The notes beneath the pieces are model-generated. The model was given only the letters and a program-made list of their open reading frames with translations. It was not told where the DNA came from and made no database searches. Position numbers and translations under genes: made by a program. A DNA stretch of 32,595 nt from an uncultured Pelagibacteraceae bacterium (GTDB taxonomy: Bacteria; Pseudomonadota; Alphaproteobacteria; Pelagibacterales; Pelagibacteraceae): assembly GCA_902568235.1 (NCBI GenBank), contig CACFPS010000009.1, positions 1-32,595 on the forward strand. Direction: 5' to 3'. This document shows positions 7,024-16,405 of this stretch, one piece after another. The stretch's first letter is position 1. Each line of letters opens with the position of its first letter.

Positions 7024-8709
7024 ATGCGATTTAAAATAATTTTTTTATTATTAACTTTATTATATCAAAGCACATCTTATTCTAAAGTATTAGAAGCTAG
7101 CGAATTCAACCAGAAGCATCTATCAAGTTATTTTTCAGCTTTATTATATTATGATAATCAAAAAAATTCAGAGGCTCTAAAATATTTTGAAGACTCGAAA
7201 GCCTTAATAGAAAATCATGATAATTTTTTGAGAGAATATGTATTTTCATTAGTTTTAGATGGACAAGTAAAAAAAGCGATTAAACAAATCAAATTGTCAA
7301 AGAGTTCAAAAAATTTGGATTTTTTTGAAGCTAACTTATTGTTGGCACTAGATAGCTTAAATAAAAAAAATTTTAAAAAAACCTCGTTAAGATTAAAAAA
7401 AATTGAAATGTTTCAAGATAAAACAACTTATCAATTTATCATTTTTAAGATCCTAGAAAGTTACACCAATCTATTTAAATCTAACAAATTAGAGCAGCCA
7501 AACAAAGATTTTGGAACTTTAAGTTTAATTACTGAGGCATTCCAAAATTGCTATCTAAATACATCAAAAACAAATTCATATTTTATAAATTTAATTAATT
7601 CTGCCGAAGGTGATTACTCCAGATATTTATTTTTCTATTTAAGTAAAATTATTAAAAATAAAGATTTGAAAACTGCGAAAGAAATATCTAATACCATAGA
7701 TCCTTTAAGAAGCAGTTTATTAATTTCACAGGCTAAAAAATGGATAGAAGATAAAAACACAAGTCAATTTAGTAAATATTTTTCATGTAATAATGAAAAT
7801 GATTTATTAGCTGAGTTTTTTTTCTTAATATCTAATCTTTACTCATCAGAAGATAAATTTGAGCAATCAAATTTTTATTTAAATATTTCAAATTACCTTA
7901 ATCCAAAATTCTATTTTAATTTATCACTTCTTGCTGAGAACTTTTTTTTAAAAAAAAATTTTGATTTAACAATAGAAATTTTAAAAAAATTTAATAAAAA
8001 AGATGAAGTTTATTACTGGTACAAAATAAAAAAAATTGCACAAATTTATGCCGATGAAGGCAATGAAAAAAAATCCTTAGATTATTTAAATAAAAAAGTT
8101 AAAGAATTAAAAAACCCTTCTACTAAAATTCTTTATGATATAGGTAATATTTACAAAAGTTTTAAAAAATATAATAAAGCTATTGAATACTATTCATTAG
8201 TACTATCAAAATTGGACCAAAATTCCTCAACTTACGCAGATATATTATATAGAAGAGGGGGCAGTTTCGAGAGATTAGGAAAATATGAACAGTCCGATAA
8301 AGATTTACTCAAATCATTAAAAATTAGACCTGATGATCCCTATGTATTAAATTATCTCGCCTATGGTTGGTTAGAACGAGGTTATAAAATTGATGAATCA
8401 TTAAAAATGTTAAATAAAGCTTATAAGCAAAAAAAAAATGATCCTTACATAATAGACTCTGTAGGATGGGGATATTATTTGGTTGGAGATTATGAAAAAG
8501 CAGAAAGATATTTAAGAAAAGCAGTAGAATTATTGCCAGATGACCCAATAGCCAATGATCATTACGGAGATGTTCTTTGGCATTTAAATAGAAAATTGCA
8601 AGCAAAGTATTTCTGGGAAAGCGCATTAAATAACGAAGAAACTGATGAGGAGATGAAAAAAGATATTAAGCAGAAGTTATTAAACGGCTTAAAAAAAATT
8701 AATTCATGA
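7024..8709 (+). CDS. Exported tetratricopeptide-repeat protein
   Basis: From ATG 7024 the product is 561 residues. It starts with a signal peptide (MRFKIIFLLLTLLYQSTSYS, cleavage likely near residue 20) and is helical throughout. At least five TPR units are clear in the C-terminal third, roughly residues 365-545, including segments around NIYKSFKKYNKAIEYY, SFERLGKYEQSDKDL, GWGYYLVGDYEKAERYL and GDVLWHLNRKLQAKYF. TPR arrays mediate protein-protein contacts, so an envelope assembly or scaffolding role is likely, but no partner is shown. A TTG at 6997 would extend the frame into udg; the ATG gives a proper signal peptide. The stop overlaps the ispE start (ATGA). Exact function unknown. Confidence 0.85.
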   Translation: MRFKIIFLLLTLLYQSTSYSKVLEASEFNQKHLSSYFSALLYYDNQKNSEALKYFEDSKALIENHDNFLREYVFSLVLDGQVKKAIKQIKLSKSSKNLDFFEANLLLALDSLNKKNFKKTSLRLKKIEMFQDKTTYQFIIFKILESYTNLFKSNKLEQPNKDFGTLSLITEAFQNCYLNTSKTNSYFINLINSAEGDYSRYLFFYLSKIIKNKDLKTAKEISNTIDPLRSSLLISQAKKWIEDKNTSQFSKYFSCNNENDLLAEFFFLISNLYSSEDKFEQSNFYLNISNYLNPKFYFNLSLLAENFFLKKNFDLTIEILKKFNKKDEVYYWYKIKKIAQIYADEGNEKKSLDYLNKKVKELKNPSTKILYDIGNIYKSFKKYNKAIEYYSLVLSKLDQNSSTYADILYRRGGSFERLGKYEQSDKDLLKSLKIRPDDPYVLNYLAYGWLERGYKIDESLKMLNKAYKQKKNDPYIIDSVGWGYYLVGDYEKAERYLRKAVELLPDDPIANDHYGDVLWHLNRKLQAKYFWESALNNEETDEEMKKDIKQKLLNGLKKINS

Positions 8710-9554
8710 AATTTCACAAAATTAGATCATATGCAAAAATAAATTTATCACTTGGAGTTCTTGGAAAACTAAAATCTAGATTTCATAAAATTGAAAGTAT
8801 AGTTTCTTTTATTGACCTACATGATGAGATTTTTATTAGTGAACATAAAAAAGATAAGCATAAGATAATTTTTTTAGGTAAATTTTCAAAAGGAATCCAA
8901 AAAAATAATACTATTTTAAAATTACTAAAAATTTTAGATTTGAAAAAAAAACTAAATAATAAAAAATATTTTATAAAAGTAAAAAAAAATATTCCTCAAA
9001 AATCGGGAATGGGAGGAGGATCAATGAACGCCTCATCGATATTAAAATATTTATTAACTAATACAAAACTTAAGTTATCTTCAAAAGAAATAGTAAAAAT
9101 TACAAGAAAAATTGGCTCAGATGTTATTATTGGCATGCAAAAAAGTCCTTCAATTTTTTTTGGAAATTCAAATTTCAAGCATCTTAAAAATAAATTTTCA
9201 TATGAACTTTTAATTATAAAACCTCATTTTGGGTGTTCTACAAAAGATATTTATAAGAACGTAAAAAATTATTCTAAAACAATATTTAAAAAAAAAAAAA
9301 ATAAAAAATTTGATAGACTATTTTTATCAAATTTAAAAAATGATTTAGAAAATTCTGCCTTCAAAAAATATCCTAAATTGGAAAGAATGAAATCATTTAT
9401 GCAAAATTTAAATAAAATTTTATTCATCAGAATGACGGGTTCGGGATCTGCATTAGTTTGCTATTTTGGTTCTAAAAATGCGGCAAAAAATGCACAAAAA
9501 ATATTAAAAAAAAAATATAAAAAATCTTGGTGTATTTTATCTAAAACTATATAA
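8706..9554 (+). CDS. ispE: 4-diphosphocytidyl-2-C-methyl-D-erythritol kinase IspE
   Basis: IspE phosphorylates CDP-methylerythritol in the MEP pathway of isoprenoid synthesis. The 282-residue protein has the N-terminal signature SYAKINLSLGVLG (residues 8-20), the GHMP-kinase ATP loop NIPQKSGMGGGSMNAS at about 95-110, the conserved IGSDV segment, and the C-terminal RMTGSGSALVCYFG. The ATP loop differs a little from the common GLGGGSSDAA form (Met and Asn replace Ser and Asp), but the glycine core is kept. A run of 14 adenines (9288-9301) encodes part of a Lys/Asn patch and could be slippage-prone. The gene overlaps the TPR gene by four bases (ATGA) and is followed by tRNA-Gln after 32 bases. 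Confidence 0.93.
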   Translation: MKFHKIRSYAKINLSLGVLGKLKSRFHKIESIVSFIDLHDEIFISEHKKDKHKIIFLGKFSKGIQKNNTILKLLKILDLKKKLNNKKYFIKVKKNIPQKSGMGGGSMNASSILKYLLTNTKLKLSSKEIVKITRKIGSDVIIGMQKSPSIFFGNSNFKHLKNKFSYELLIIKPHFGCSTKDIYKNVKNYSKTIFKKKKNKKFDRLFLSNLKNDLENSAFKKYPKLERMKSFMQNLNKILFIRMTGSGSALVCYFGSKNAAKNAQKILKKKYKKSWCILSKTI

Positions 9555-9586
9555 AGCTTTTTTTTTATGTTATACGAAATTAATTT

Positions 9587-9660
9587 TGGGGTGTAGCCAA
9601 GTGGTAAGGCAGCGGTTTTTGGTACCGCCATCCTAGGTTCGAATCCTAGCACCCCAGCCA
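9587..9660 (+). tRNA. tRNA-Gln (anticodon TTG)
   Basis: A full cloverleaf is visible. The acceptor stem TGGGGTG pairs with CACCCCA, the D arm is GCC...GGC, the anticodon stem GCGGT/ACCGC encloses loop TTTTGGT with anticodon TTG, and the T arm CTAGG-TTCGAAT-CCTAG follows. Then come discriminator G (9657) and an encoded CCA (9658-9660). Anticodon TTG reads CAA and, by wobble, CAG glutamine codons. The gene lies between ispE and cca on the same strand, and cca begins three bases after the CCA end. Confidence 0.97.
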
Positions 9661-9663
9661 ATT

Positions 9664-10938
9664 ATGAAAGAATTTTTAATAAAACTTTTAAACAAGAAAA
9701 GAGAGAGAACATCAAAAGAGCTATCATTTAAAAATATTCAAAAAGATACTAACATTTCTGAAATATTTAACGCTATAAATTCTTTCAATAGTGAAAGTGA
9801 AATTAGATATGTCGGTGGATGTGTTAGAAAAATTTTAAATGGCGAGAAATTCGACGACATTGATTTAGCAACTAATCTTAATCCACAAGAGGTAAAGACA
9901 GCATTAGAAAAAAACAAAATCAATTATTTTGAAACTGGAGTAGAACATGGAACTATTACAGCCCGTATTGAAAAAAAAAATTTCGAAATAACATCTTTAA
10001 GAAAAGATATAAAAACAGATGGGAGGCATGCTTTAGTAGAATTTACAAAAGATTGGAAAGAAGATTCGTTAAGAAGAGATTTTTCAATTAATTCTATTTA
10101 TTCAGATGCAGATGGAAATTTATTTGATCCCAATGATGGAGTTAAAGATCTTAAAGAAGGTGTTATAAAATTTATTGGTAATCCCGATAAAAGAATAAAA
10201 GAAGATTATCTCAGAATTTTGAGATATTTAAGATTTTTTGTTAATTATAGTAAAAAAGATCATGATCCTGAAATTAAAAAAGTTATTAAACAAAATATAG
10301 GTGGAATTATAAATTTATCAAAAGAAAGATTAATTGACGAGTTTAAGAAGTTAATTTTATCAAATGGTTTTTTAAATATTTATAAAGATGATTTTTCTCA
10401 AGATTTGCTTTTATTAATATTTCCACAATTAAAAAATTTAAATGTTTTTAAAAAGTTGAATAAATATAATAAAAATATTTTACCAAAAAAAGATTTTATT
10501 TTTCTACTAGCCTTACTAATTGTTGATGAGACTGATAATGCTGAATATTTTTTATATAAATATAATGTTTCTAAAGAAGCCAAAAAAAGAATTATTTTTT
10601 TAAAGGATTTTTTAACCAAAAATATTGATAAAAATATTTTTTCAAAAGATAATTTAGAAAAACTTTTTTACTATAATGGTAAATCTTATTTAATAGATTT
10701 AATTGATTTTTATTTGTTAAAATTTAATAAAAATAACAAAAAAATTATTAATTTAAAAAGTTATTTCGAAAAAAAAGAAAAACCATTATTCCCCATCAAG
10801 GCAAAAAACATTATGGAAAAATATAATATCAAGGAGGGCAGAGAGTTAGGAGAAAAACTTGAAAATCTTGAGAAAATTTGGGTGGAAAATAGTTTTAAAA
10901 TTTCTGACAGTGAAATAGAAAAAATCTTTTCAAATTAA
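9664..10938 (+). CDS. cca: CCA-adding enzyme / tRNA nucleotidyltransferase
   Basis: This 424-residue protein belongs to the class II nucleotidyltransferases that build or repair the 3' CCA end of tRNAs. After an N-terminal extension of about 48 residues come RYVGGCVRK (Gly51-Gly52) and the metal-binding DDIDLATN (Asp65 and Asp67). Next are [12 protein letters not shown] and RILRYLRFF, then a SKERLIDEF helix of the nucleotide-selection neck. The C-terminal half is AT-rich and poorly conserved, as is common. Poly(A) polymerase I is a relative, but length and motifs favour CCA addition. The ATG lies only three bases after a tRNA-Gln gene that already encodes CCA. The stop overlaps the convergent greA stop (TTAA). 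Confidence 0.92.
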   Translation: MKEFLIKLLNKKRERTSKELSFKNIQKDTNISEIFNAINSFNSESEIRYVGGCVRKILNGEKFDDIDLATNLNPQEVKTALEKNKINYFETGVEHGTITARIEKKNFEITSLRKDIKTDGRHALVEFTKDWKEDSLRRDFSINSIYSDADGNLFDPNDGVKDLKEGVIKFIGNPDKRIKEDYLRILRYLRFFVNYSKKDHDPEIKKVIKQNIGGIINLSKERLIDEFKKLILSNGFLNIYKDDFSQDLLLLIFPQLKNLNVFKKLNKYNKNILPKKDFIFLLALLIVDETDNAEYFLYKYNVSKEAKKRIIFLKDFLTKNIDKNIFSKDNLEKLFYYNGKSYLIDLIDFYLLKFNKNNKKIINLKSYFEKKEKPLFPIKAKNIMEKYNIKEGRELGEKLENLEKIWVENSFKISDSEIEKIFSN

Positions 10939-11411
10939 ATATATTTTACATCAATAATTTCAAAGTTTTTTATTCCAGCTGGAGTAGAGATTTCAACTAA
11001 ATCTCCCTTATTCTTTCCTATTATCCCTTTTCCAATTGGTGATTTAAAATAAAGAAGTTTTTGCTTAAGATCAGCTTCATCTTTACCTACAATTTTATAA
11101 TTTATTTTTTCTTGAGTATCTAAGTTTTGTAAAAATACCGTAGATCCAAAAATAACTTTACCTTCATTATTAATTTTTGTTACATCTATAACATTTGCTC
11201 TAGCAATAATATCTTCAACTTGTTGGATTCTACCCTCGTTGTGTGCCTGCTGTTCTTTTGCTGCATGATATTCTGCGTTTTCTTTAAGATCACCATGCGA
11301 TCTAGCTTCTGCTATAGCTTCTATAATTTCTGACCTTTTTATTTCTTTTAAAAAAACTAACTCTTCTTTTAATTTTTCTAATCCATTAACTGTAATTGGT
11401 TCTTTTTCCAT
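10935..11411 (-). CDS. greA: Transcription elongation factor GreA
   Basis: GreA rescues backtracked RNA polymerase by stimulating cleavage of the transcript 3' end. The protein is 158 residues, the same as the E. coli protein. Its N-terminal coiled coil carries the tip motif [18 protein letters not shown] with the functional acidic residues Asp41 and Glu44 in the standard places. The C-terminal FKBP-like domain ends with [21 protein letters not shown]. It lies 3 bases downstream of hemF and probably shares its transcript. It converges on cca with a 4-base stop overlap. Confidence 0.97.
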   Translation of the reverse strand: MEKEPITVNGLEKLKEELVFLKEIKRSEIIEAIAEARSHGDLKENAEYHAAKEQQAHNEGRIQQVEDIIARANVIDVTKINNEGKVIFGSTVFLQNLDTQEKINYKIVGKDEADLKQKLLYFKSPIGKGIIGKNKGDLVEISTPAGIKNFEIIDVKYI

Positions 11412-11414
11412 AAT

Positions 11415-12242
11415 CTATTTCCATTTTGCAATGGGAGGTAGAGACATTAAAATTGCTTCAACATTTCCTCCAGTTTGTAACCCAAATTTTGTTCCTCTAT
11501 CATAAAGTAAATTAAATTCTATGTATCTACCTCTTTTTTCATATTGAATTTCCTTATCTTTTTTGGTCCATTTTTTTTTATTCTTTTTTAAAATAATTTC
11601 TCTAAAGATATTTTTAAATGTAATTCCTACTTCTCTTACAAAAGCGAAATCCTTTTCCCAATTGTTTTTTTTATAATCAAAGAATATACCCCCAATACCT
11701 CTTGGTTCTTTTCTATGAGGTAGATAAAAATATTCATCACACCATCTTTTATATTTTTTATAATAATTTTTGTTATGTTTATTGCATGATTTTTTTAGCT
11801 CTGAGTGAAACCAATTCTCGAGTTTTTTATCCTTAATAGATGGGGTTACATCCATTCCCCCACCAAACCAACCATGAGACGTAAAAATATATCTAGTATT
11901 AAAATGCATAGCAGGAATATGAGGATTTTTCATATGCATTACAACAGAAATACCAGATGCCCAAAATTTAGAACTTTTATTAGTTCCCGGTATATTATTT
12001 TTAAATTTTTTTGAAAATTTGCCATACACTTCAGAAAAATTTATACCTACTTTTTCAAATAATTTTCCATTTTCGAGAATTCTATATTGACCACCACCTT
12101 CATTTGACCCCGTTCCTCTTTCCCAATTTTTAATTTTGAACTTAGACGATCTTCCTTCAAGAACCTCTATTTCTTGACATAACACCTCTTGCATTGTTTT
12201 AAACCAATTTCTTGCTAATTTTTTTTTAATTATTTGATCCAT
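11415..12242 (-). CDS. hemF: Oxygen-dependent coproporphyrinogen III oxidase
   Basis: HemF carries out the O2-dependent decarboxylation of coproporphyrinogen III to protoporphyrinogen IX in haem synthesis. The 275-residue product has the family's conserved blocks: NWERGTGSNEGGGQYRIL near residue 38, MHFNTRYIF, SHGWFGGGMDVTPS, YLPHRKEPRGIGGIFFD, and the signature GRYIEFNLLYDRGTKFGLQTGG near the C-terminus. Length is slightly short of the E. coli enzyme (299). Its start overlaps the trmL end by 13 bases, and greA follows after 3 bases. Haem supply fits the adjacent divergent petABC operon encoding haem proteins. Confidence 0.96.
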   Translation of the reverse strand: MDQIIKKKLARNWFKTMQEVLCQEIEVLEGRSSKFKIKNWERGTGSNEGGGQYRILENGKLFEKVGINFSEVYGKFSKKFKNNIPGTNKSSKFWASGISVVMHMKNPHIPAMHFNTRYIFTSHGWFGGGMDVTPSIKDKKLENWFHSELKKSCNKHNKNYYKKYKRWCDEYFYLPHRKEPRGIGGIFFDYKKNNWEKDFAFVREVGITFKNIFREIILKKNKKKWTKKDKEIQYEKRGRYIEFNLLYDRGTKFGLQTGGNVEAILMSLPPIAKWK

Positions 12243-12712
12243 AAATAATTTGTTTGTCTTAAATTTTCAGAAAGAATGATTGCTACTGAAGTTGCTAAAT
12301 TTAATGATCTTTTATTTTCAACCATTGGTATATTAATTTTATTTTTTACTTTTTTATGGACTTTTTCAGGCACACCAGCGGATTCTCTTCCAAATAATAG
12401 AGTGTCATTTTTTCTAAATTTAAAATTAGTATATTTTTTTTTTGCTTTAGTTGTCATTAATATTACTCTTTCATTTTTTTTCTCGTTAAAAAATTCATCT
12501 GCACTATTATAAATCTTAATTTTACTTTCATCCAAATAATCCATAACAATTCTTTTAAACCTTTTATCATTGAATAAAAATCCACATGGTTCAATTATTT
12601 CGAGTATAGCTCCTAAGCAAGAACATGTTCTTATTATAGCAGCAGTATTTTGAGGAATATCAGGCTCATAAAGCGCAATTTTAGGGACCGAAAATGATTT
12701 TTTGTGTGTCAT
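12230..12712 (-). CDS. trmL: tRNA (cytidine/uridine-34-2'-O)-methyltransferase TrmL
   Basis: This 160-residue SPOUT methyltransferase of the TrmL subfamily methylates the ribose of the wobble nucleotide in certain leucine tRNAs. Seen in the sequence are the N-terminal PKIALYEPDIPQNTAAIIRTC, LLFGRESAGVPEKV and IPMVENKRSLNLATSVAIIL, the knotted AdoMet-binding region. The start is the ATG at 12712, 69 bases from the divergent petA. It overlaps hemF by 13 bases and heads a trmL-hemF-greA unit. Family specificity is well established; the exact tRNA targets here are inferred. Confidence 0.92.
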   Translation of the reverse strand: MTHKKSFSVPKIALYEPDIPQNTAAIIRTCSCLGAILEIIEPCGFLFNDKRFKRIVMDYLDESKIKIYNSADEFFNEKKNERVILMTTKAKKKYTNFKFRKNDTLLFGRESAGVPEKVHKKVKNKINIPMVENKRSLNLATSVAIILSENLRQTNYLWIK

Positions 12713-12752
12713 TGTTGCTCTAGAAAAATATCTCTTTTCTTATATGTAATCA

Positions 12753-12758
12753 TATAAT
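12753..12758 (+). promoter_or_regulatory. Candidate -10 element for petABC
   Basis: The 69-base gap between trmL and petA contains a perfect TATAAT at 12753-12758, 24 bases before the petA ATG. No clear -35 matches at 16-18 bases upstream, so an activator may be needed or the match may be chance in AT-rich DNA. AAAGGTGAT just downstream (12759-12767) resembles an anti-Shine-Dalgarno complement, but it sits about 14 bases from the start codon, further than usual. Confidence 0.35.
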
Positions 12759-12781
12759 AAAGGTGATTTAAAATAATAAAG

Positions 12782-13300
12782 ATGTCTGAATCTGATAACA
12801 AAAAGCCAAATAGAAGAGATTTTATTCTAACAGCAACAACTGCGGCTGGTGCGGTAGGAGTAGGGGTAGCGGCTTGGCCTTTAATTGACCAAATGAACCC
12901 AGACGCATCAGTAAAAGCTTTAGCAAGTACTGAAGTGGATATAAGCGGAGTTCAACCAGGCCAATCCATAACTGTTTTGTGGAGAGGTAAACCCGTATTT
13001 ATTAAAAGACGAACAAAGGAAGAGATAGACAGCGCAAGAGCAGTAGATTTAAAAGATTTGAAACATCCAGAGAAAGATGAAGATAGAGCAAAAAATCCCG
13101 AATGGCTTGTAATGTTAGGAGTATGCACTCATTTAGGATGTGTTCCTTTAACAGATAAAGGAGATTATAATGCCTGGTTTTGTCCTTGTCATGGTTCACA
13201 CTATGATACATCGGGGAGAATAAGAAAAGGTCCTGCCCCAACAAACCTCGAAGTTCCAAAATACGTATTTGTTGATAGCAAAACTATTAAAATAGGATAA
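12782..13300 (+). CDS. petA: Ubiquinol-cytochrome c reductase Rieske iron-sulfur subunit
   Basis: This is the Rieske protein of the cytochrome bc1 complex, which passes one electron from ubiquinol to cytochrome c1. The 172-residue product starts with a twin-arginine motif (NRRDF, Arg11-Arg12) and a hydrophobic anchor at about 14-34. The 2Fe-2S site is complete: CTHLGC at 115-120 (Cys115, His117) and CPCHGSH at 134-140 (Cys134, His137). The uncleaved Tat anchor and periplasmic head are usual for the family. It is the first gene of petABC, four bases before petB, and divergent from trmL. Confidence 0.98.
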   Translation: MSESDNKKPNRRDFILTATTAAGAVGVGVAAWPLIDQMNPDASVKALASTEVDISGVQPGQSITVLWRGKPVFIKRRTKEEIDSARAVDLKDLKHPEKDEDRAKNPEWLVMLGVCTHLGCVPLTDKGDYNAWFCPCHGSHYDTSGRIRKGPAPTNLEVPKYVFVDSKTIKIG

Positions 13301-13304
13301 ATAA

Positions 13305-14573
13305 ATGAGTGATCATGATTACCAACCAAGTTCAAAATTAGGAAAATGGTTTAATGATCGTTTACCATTGCTGACTCTTTCAAATCATCTTAAAGAATAT
13401 CCAACACCCAAAAACTTAAACTATTGGTGGACATTTGGAGGGATACTAACCTTTTGTTTGATTACCCAAATCATTACAGGAATTATTTTAGGAATGCATT
13501 ATATAGCTCATGCTGATTTAGCATTTGAAAGTGTTGAACATATTATGCGTGATGTAAATTATGGATGGTTAATTCGTTATGTTCATGCAAATGGTGCATC
13601 TATGTTTTTTCTTGCAGTTTATATACATATTTTTAGAGCCTTATATTACGGATCTTATAAGTCCCCAAGAGAAGTAATCTGGATTATTGGGATGATTATA
13701 TATTTTTTAATGATGGCAACTGCCTTTATGGGATACGTTCTTCCATGGGGTCAAATGAGTTTTTGGGGAGCAACTGTAATTACTAATTTATTTAGCGCGA
13801 TTCCTTTGGTGGGAGAGAGCATTACTAATTGGATGTGGGGAGGATATGCAGTTGACAATCCAACCCTTACAAGGTTTTTTAGTTTACATTATCTTTTACC
13901 TTTTTTAATTTTAGGTTTGGTAATTCTTCATATTTGGGCATTACATGTTCCTGGAAATAATAATCCAATTGGAATTGATTTAAAAAAACCTTCTAAAGAC
14001 ACTGTTCCATTTCATCCATATATTGTAATAAAAGATTTATTTGCTTTACTGCTTTTTTTAATTGTATTTGCTTTTTTTGTTTTTTATTCTCCAAATATTT
14101 TAGGACATGCTGATAATTATATTGAAGCAAATCCCTTAGTAACTCCGGCACACATAGTTCCTGAGTGGTATTTATTACCTTTCTATGCAATTTTGAGATC
14201 AATTCCTGATAAATTGTTTGGAGTTATTGCAATGTTTGCATCTATTTTTGTTTTAGTAATTTTGCCTTGGTTGGATACTTCAAAAGTAAGGTCGGCAATA
14301 TTTAGACCAATCTATAAACAGTTTTATTGGTTCCTTGTAGCAGATGTAATAATATTAGGATATATGGGGGCGATGCCAGCAGAAGGCACATACCTAGTAA
14401 TAGCTAGAGTTGCAACGGGATATTATTTTATTCATTTTTTAATAATTCTTCCATTTTTAGGATTTAAGGAAAAAACTCTTGAAGTTCCTCTAAGCATTGC
14501 AGAGCCAGTGTTGGGAGGGTTTCCAAATGAAGCTGCTACAAAAGATACATATAATATAAGAAAGAATTTGTGA
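13305..14573 (+). CDS. petB: Ubiquinol-cytochrome c reductase cytochrome b
   Basis: This is the membrane core of the bc1 complex and contains both quinone sites. The 422-residue protein has the four haem ligands at the standard spacing, His94/His108 and His195/His209 (14 apart in each pair). It also has the Qo-site segment [20 protein letters not shown], and PEWY at 286-289. About eight hydrophobic helices are apparent. It lies four bases after petA and overlaps petC by four bases (GTGA), so the three subunits are likely co-translated. Nothing in the sequence departs from the bacterial family. Confidence 0.98.
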   Translation: MSDHDYQPSSKLGKWFNDRLPLLTLSNHLKEYPTPKNLNYWWTFGGILTFCLITQIITGIILGMHYIAHADLAFESVEHIMRDVNYGWLIRYVHANGASMFFLAVYIHIFRALYYGSYKSPREVIWIIGMIIYFLMMATAFMGYVLPWGQMSFWGATVITNLFSAIPLVGESITNWMWGGYAVDNPTLTRFFSLHYLLPFLILGLVILHIWALHVPGNNNPIGIDLKKPSKDTVPFHPYIVIKDLFALLLFLIVFAFFVFYSPNILGHADNYIEANPLVTPAHIVPEWYLLPFYAILRSIPDKLFGVIAMFASIFVLVILPWLDTSKVRSAIFRPIYKQFYWFLVADVIILGYMGAMPAEGTYLVIARVATGYYFIHFLIILPFLGFKEKTLEVPLSIAEPVLGGFPNEAATKDTYNIRKNL

Positions 14574-15352
14574 AAAAAATTTTAAAATTATTGTTTGTTC
14601 TAGTTTTGTTAATAAATTTTAATAATCAGAAAGTTATGGCAAAAAATTCTCAAGAACTTTTAAAAGTTAATTGGAGCTTTAAAAGTTTTTTTGGAAAATT
14701 TGATAGATCATCATTACAAAGGGGCTATCAAGTATATAATGAGGTGTGTGCATCATGTCATTCAGCAAAGTATTTAAGCTATAGAAATCTTACTGAAAAA
14801 GGAGGGCCTGAATTTTCAGAAGCGGAAGCTAAAGCAATTGCATCTAATTTTGAAGTTATGGATGGTCCAGATAGTAATGGAGAAATGTTCACAAGACCTG
14901 CAAGACTTTCTGACAAATTTGTAATGCCATATGCAAACGAAGAAGCAGCTAAATCTGCAAATGGAGGAGCATATCCCCCAGATATGTCAGTATTAGTTAA
15001 AGCAAGGAAAGATGGAGCAAATTATATCTACTCATTGTTGCTTGGATATGAAGATCCTCCTGCGGATATAAAACTTGATGATGGTGTTTATTACAACAAA
15101 TACATGTATGGAAATAAAATAAAAATGTCAGCACCTTTGTCTGATAATTTAATAGAATATTCTGATGGCACAGAGGCAACTACTGAACAAATGTCAAAAG
15201 ATGTTGTAAATTTTTTGATGTGGGCTGCTGAGCCTCATTTGGAGCAGAGACATAAGTTTGGATTTAGAGTTATTTTATATTTATTAATTTTAAGTGTACT
15301 TGTTTATTTTAGCATGAAGAAGATTTGGTCACGTATTGAATCTAAAGTTTAA
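14570..15352 (+). CDS. petC: Ubiquinol-cytochrome c reductase cytochrome c1
   Basis: Cytochrome c1 accepts electrons from the Rieske protein and donates to soluble cytochrome c. The 260-residue protein has a signal peptide (cleavage probably after Ala24), the haem-attachment motif CASCH at residues 60-64, the [11 protein letters not shown] block, and the segment [10 protein letters not shown] carrying the likely Met ligand. A C-terminal anchor [18 protein letters not shown] comes at the end. The start is GTG at 14570, overlapping the petB stop (GTGA); no ATG fits. Its last seven codons overlap the convergent ychF by 24 bases. Together with petA and petB it completes a minimal three-subunit bc1 complex. 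Confidence 0.97.
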   Translation: MKKILKLLFVLVLLINFNNQKVMAKNSQELLKVNWSFKSFFGKFDRSSLQRGYQVYNEVCASCHSAKYLSYRNLTEKGGPEFSEAEAKAIASNFEVMDGPDSNGEMFTRPARLSDKFVMPYANEEAAKSANGGAYPPDMSVLVKARKDGANYIYSLLLGYEDPPADIKLDDGVYYNKYMYGNKIKMSAPLSDNLIEYSDGTEATTEQMSKDVVNFLMWAAEPHLEQRHKFGFRVILYLLILSVLVYFSMKKIWSRIESKV

Positions 15353-16405
15353 TATATCTCCATCTTTAACAATATAATCTTTTCCTTCAAGTCTCATTTT
15401 TCCTGACTCTTTTGATTTAATCCAACCTTCGTTTTGGATGAAATCATCATAAGACACAGTTTCAGCTCTTATAAATCCTTTTTCAAAATCTGTATGAATT
15501 TCTCCCGCAGCATTAGGTGCTGTGCAATTTTTTCTTATAGTCCATGCTCTTGACTCTTCAGGACCAGAAGTAAAAAATGTTTCTAGCGAAAGCAAATTAT
15601 ATCCTTTTTTAATTAGTGAGTTTAGTCCAGTTTCTTTCATATTAACCATTTTCATATAATTTTTTTTTTCAACTTCATCACCGAGTTGATTTATTTGGTT
15701 TTCAATATCAGCACAAATAATTAATGTATTTTCTTTACCAAATTTATTTATAAAATTTTCAGTATAATTGTTTCCTTTTTCTATACTTTGTTCATTTACA
15801 TTGCATACATAAAGTTTTGATTTTGTTGATAGTAATCCACATTCTTTTATATTTTTTTTGTCAAATTCCTCTTCGATTAATTTTAAATCATTATCATTAT
15901 TTATTAATTCCAAGGCTTTTTTTAGTATTTTTATCTGAACTTCTTCAATATTTTTACTATTTTTCTTATCTAATCTTTTTTGAATGGATTCTAAATCTGC
16001 AAGTTTCATCTCTGTTTCGATAATTTCTAAATCTCTTATGGGATCAATTGTTGAATTGACATTTTGGATATTGTCAGAGTCAAAACATCTAATCATATGA
16101 ATAATTGCATCAACTTCCCTTATATGAGAGAGAAATTTGTTGCCTAATCCTTCTCCTTTTGATGCTCCCTTTACAAGTCCCGCTATATCTACAAAAGATA
16201 TTGTTGTATAAATTTTTTTCTTTGAATTAGATATATTAAAAAGTTTATCTAATCTTTCATCAGGAACTGGCACTACTCCTATGTTTGGATCAATTGTACA
16301 AAATGGAAAATTTTCTGCCTGTGCTTTGCTTGAATTTGTGAGAGCATTGAATAGAGTAGACTTGCCCACATTTGGCAAACCTACAATACCACATTTAAAA
16401 CCCAT
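15329..16405 (-). CDS. ychF: Redox-regulated ATPase YchF (OLA1 family)
   Basis: YchF is a universal Obg-related P-loop protein that prefers ATP and associates with ribosomes. The 358-residue protein has the P-loop GLPNVGKST at 9-17, a Switch II DIAGLVKGASKGEGLGNKFL, and the modified G4 motif NVNE in place of NKxD that marks the family. It ends in a C-terminal TGS domain ([21 protein letters not shown]). Its ATG abuts the pth stop, so it is the last gene of prs-rplY-pth-ychF. It converges with petC with a 24-base overlap. Confidence 0.96.
   Translation of the reverse strand: MGFKCGIVGLPNVGKSTLFNALTNSSKAQAENFPFCTIDPNIGVVPVPDERLDKLFNISNSKKKIYTTISFVDIAGLVKGASKGEGLGNKFLSHIREVDAIIHMIRCFDSDNIQNVNSTIDPIRDLEIIETEMKLADLESIQKRLDKKNSKNIEEVQIKILKKALELINNDNDLKLIEEEFDKKNIKECGLLSTKSKLYVCNVNEQSIEKGNNYTENFINKFGKENTLIICADIENQINQLGDEVEKKNYMKMVNMKETGLNSLIKKGYNLLSLETFFTSGPEESRAWTIRKNCTAPNAAGEIHTDFEKGFIRAETVSYDDFIQNEGWIKSKESGKMRLEGKDYIVKDGDILNFRFNT

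Noticed and set aside
9550..9570. AAAGCTTT followed by T run after ispE as a terminator
   Set aside because: The stem is only four base pairs with no loop and is AT-rich; it would also separate the tRNA without clear need.
9461..9661. 66-codon minus-strand ORF over the ispE end and tRNA-Gln
   Set aside because: Its N-terminus (GFEPRMAVPKTAALPLGYTP) is the antisense of the tRNA, a well-known spurious prediction; the tRNA and ispE explain the bases.
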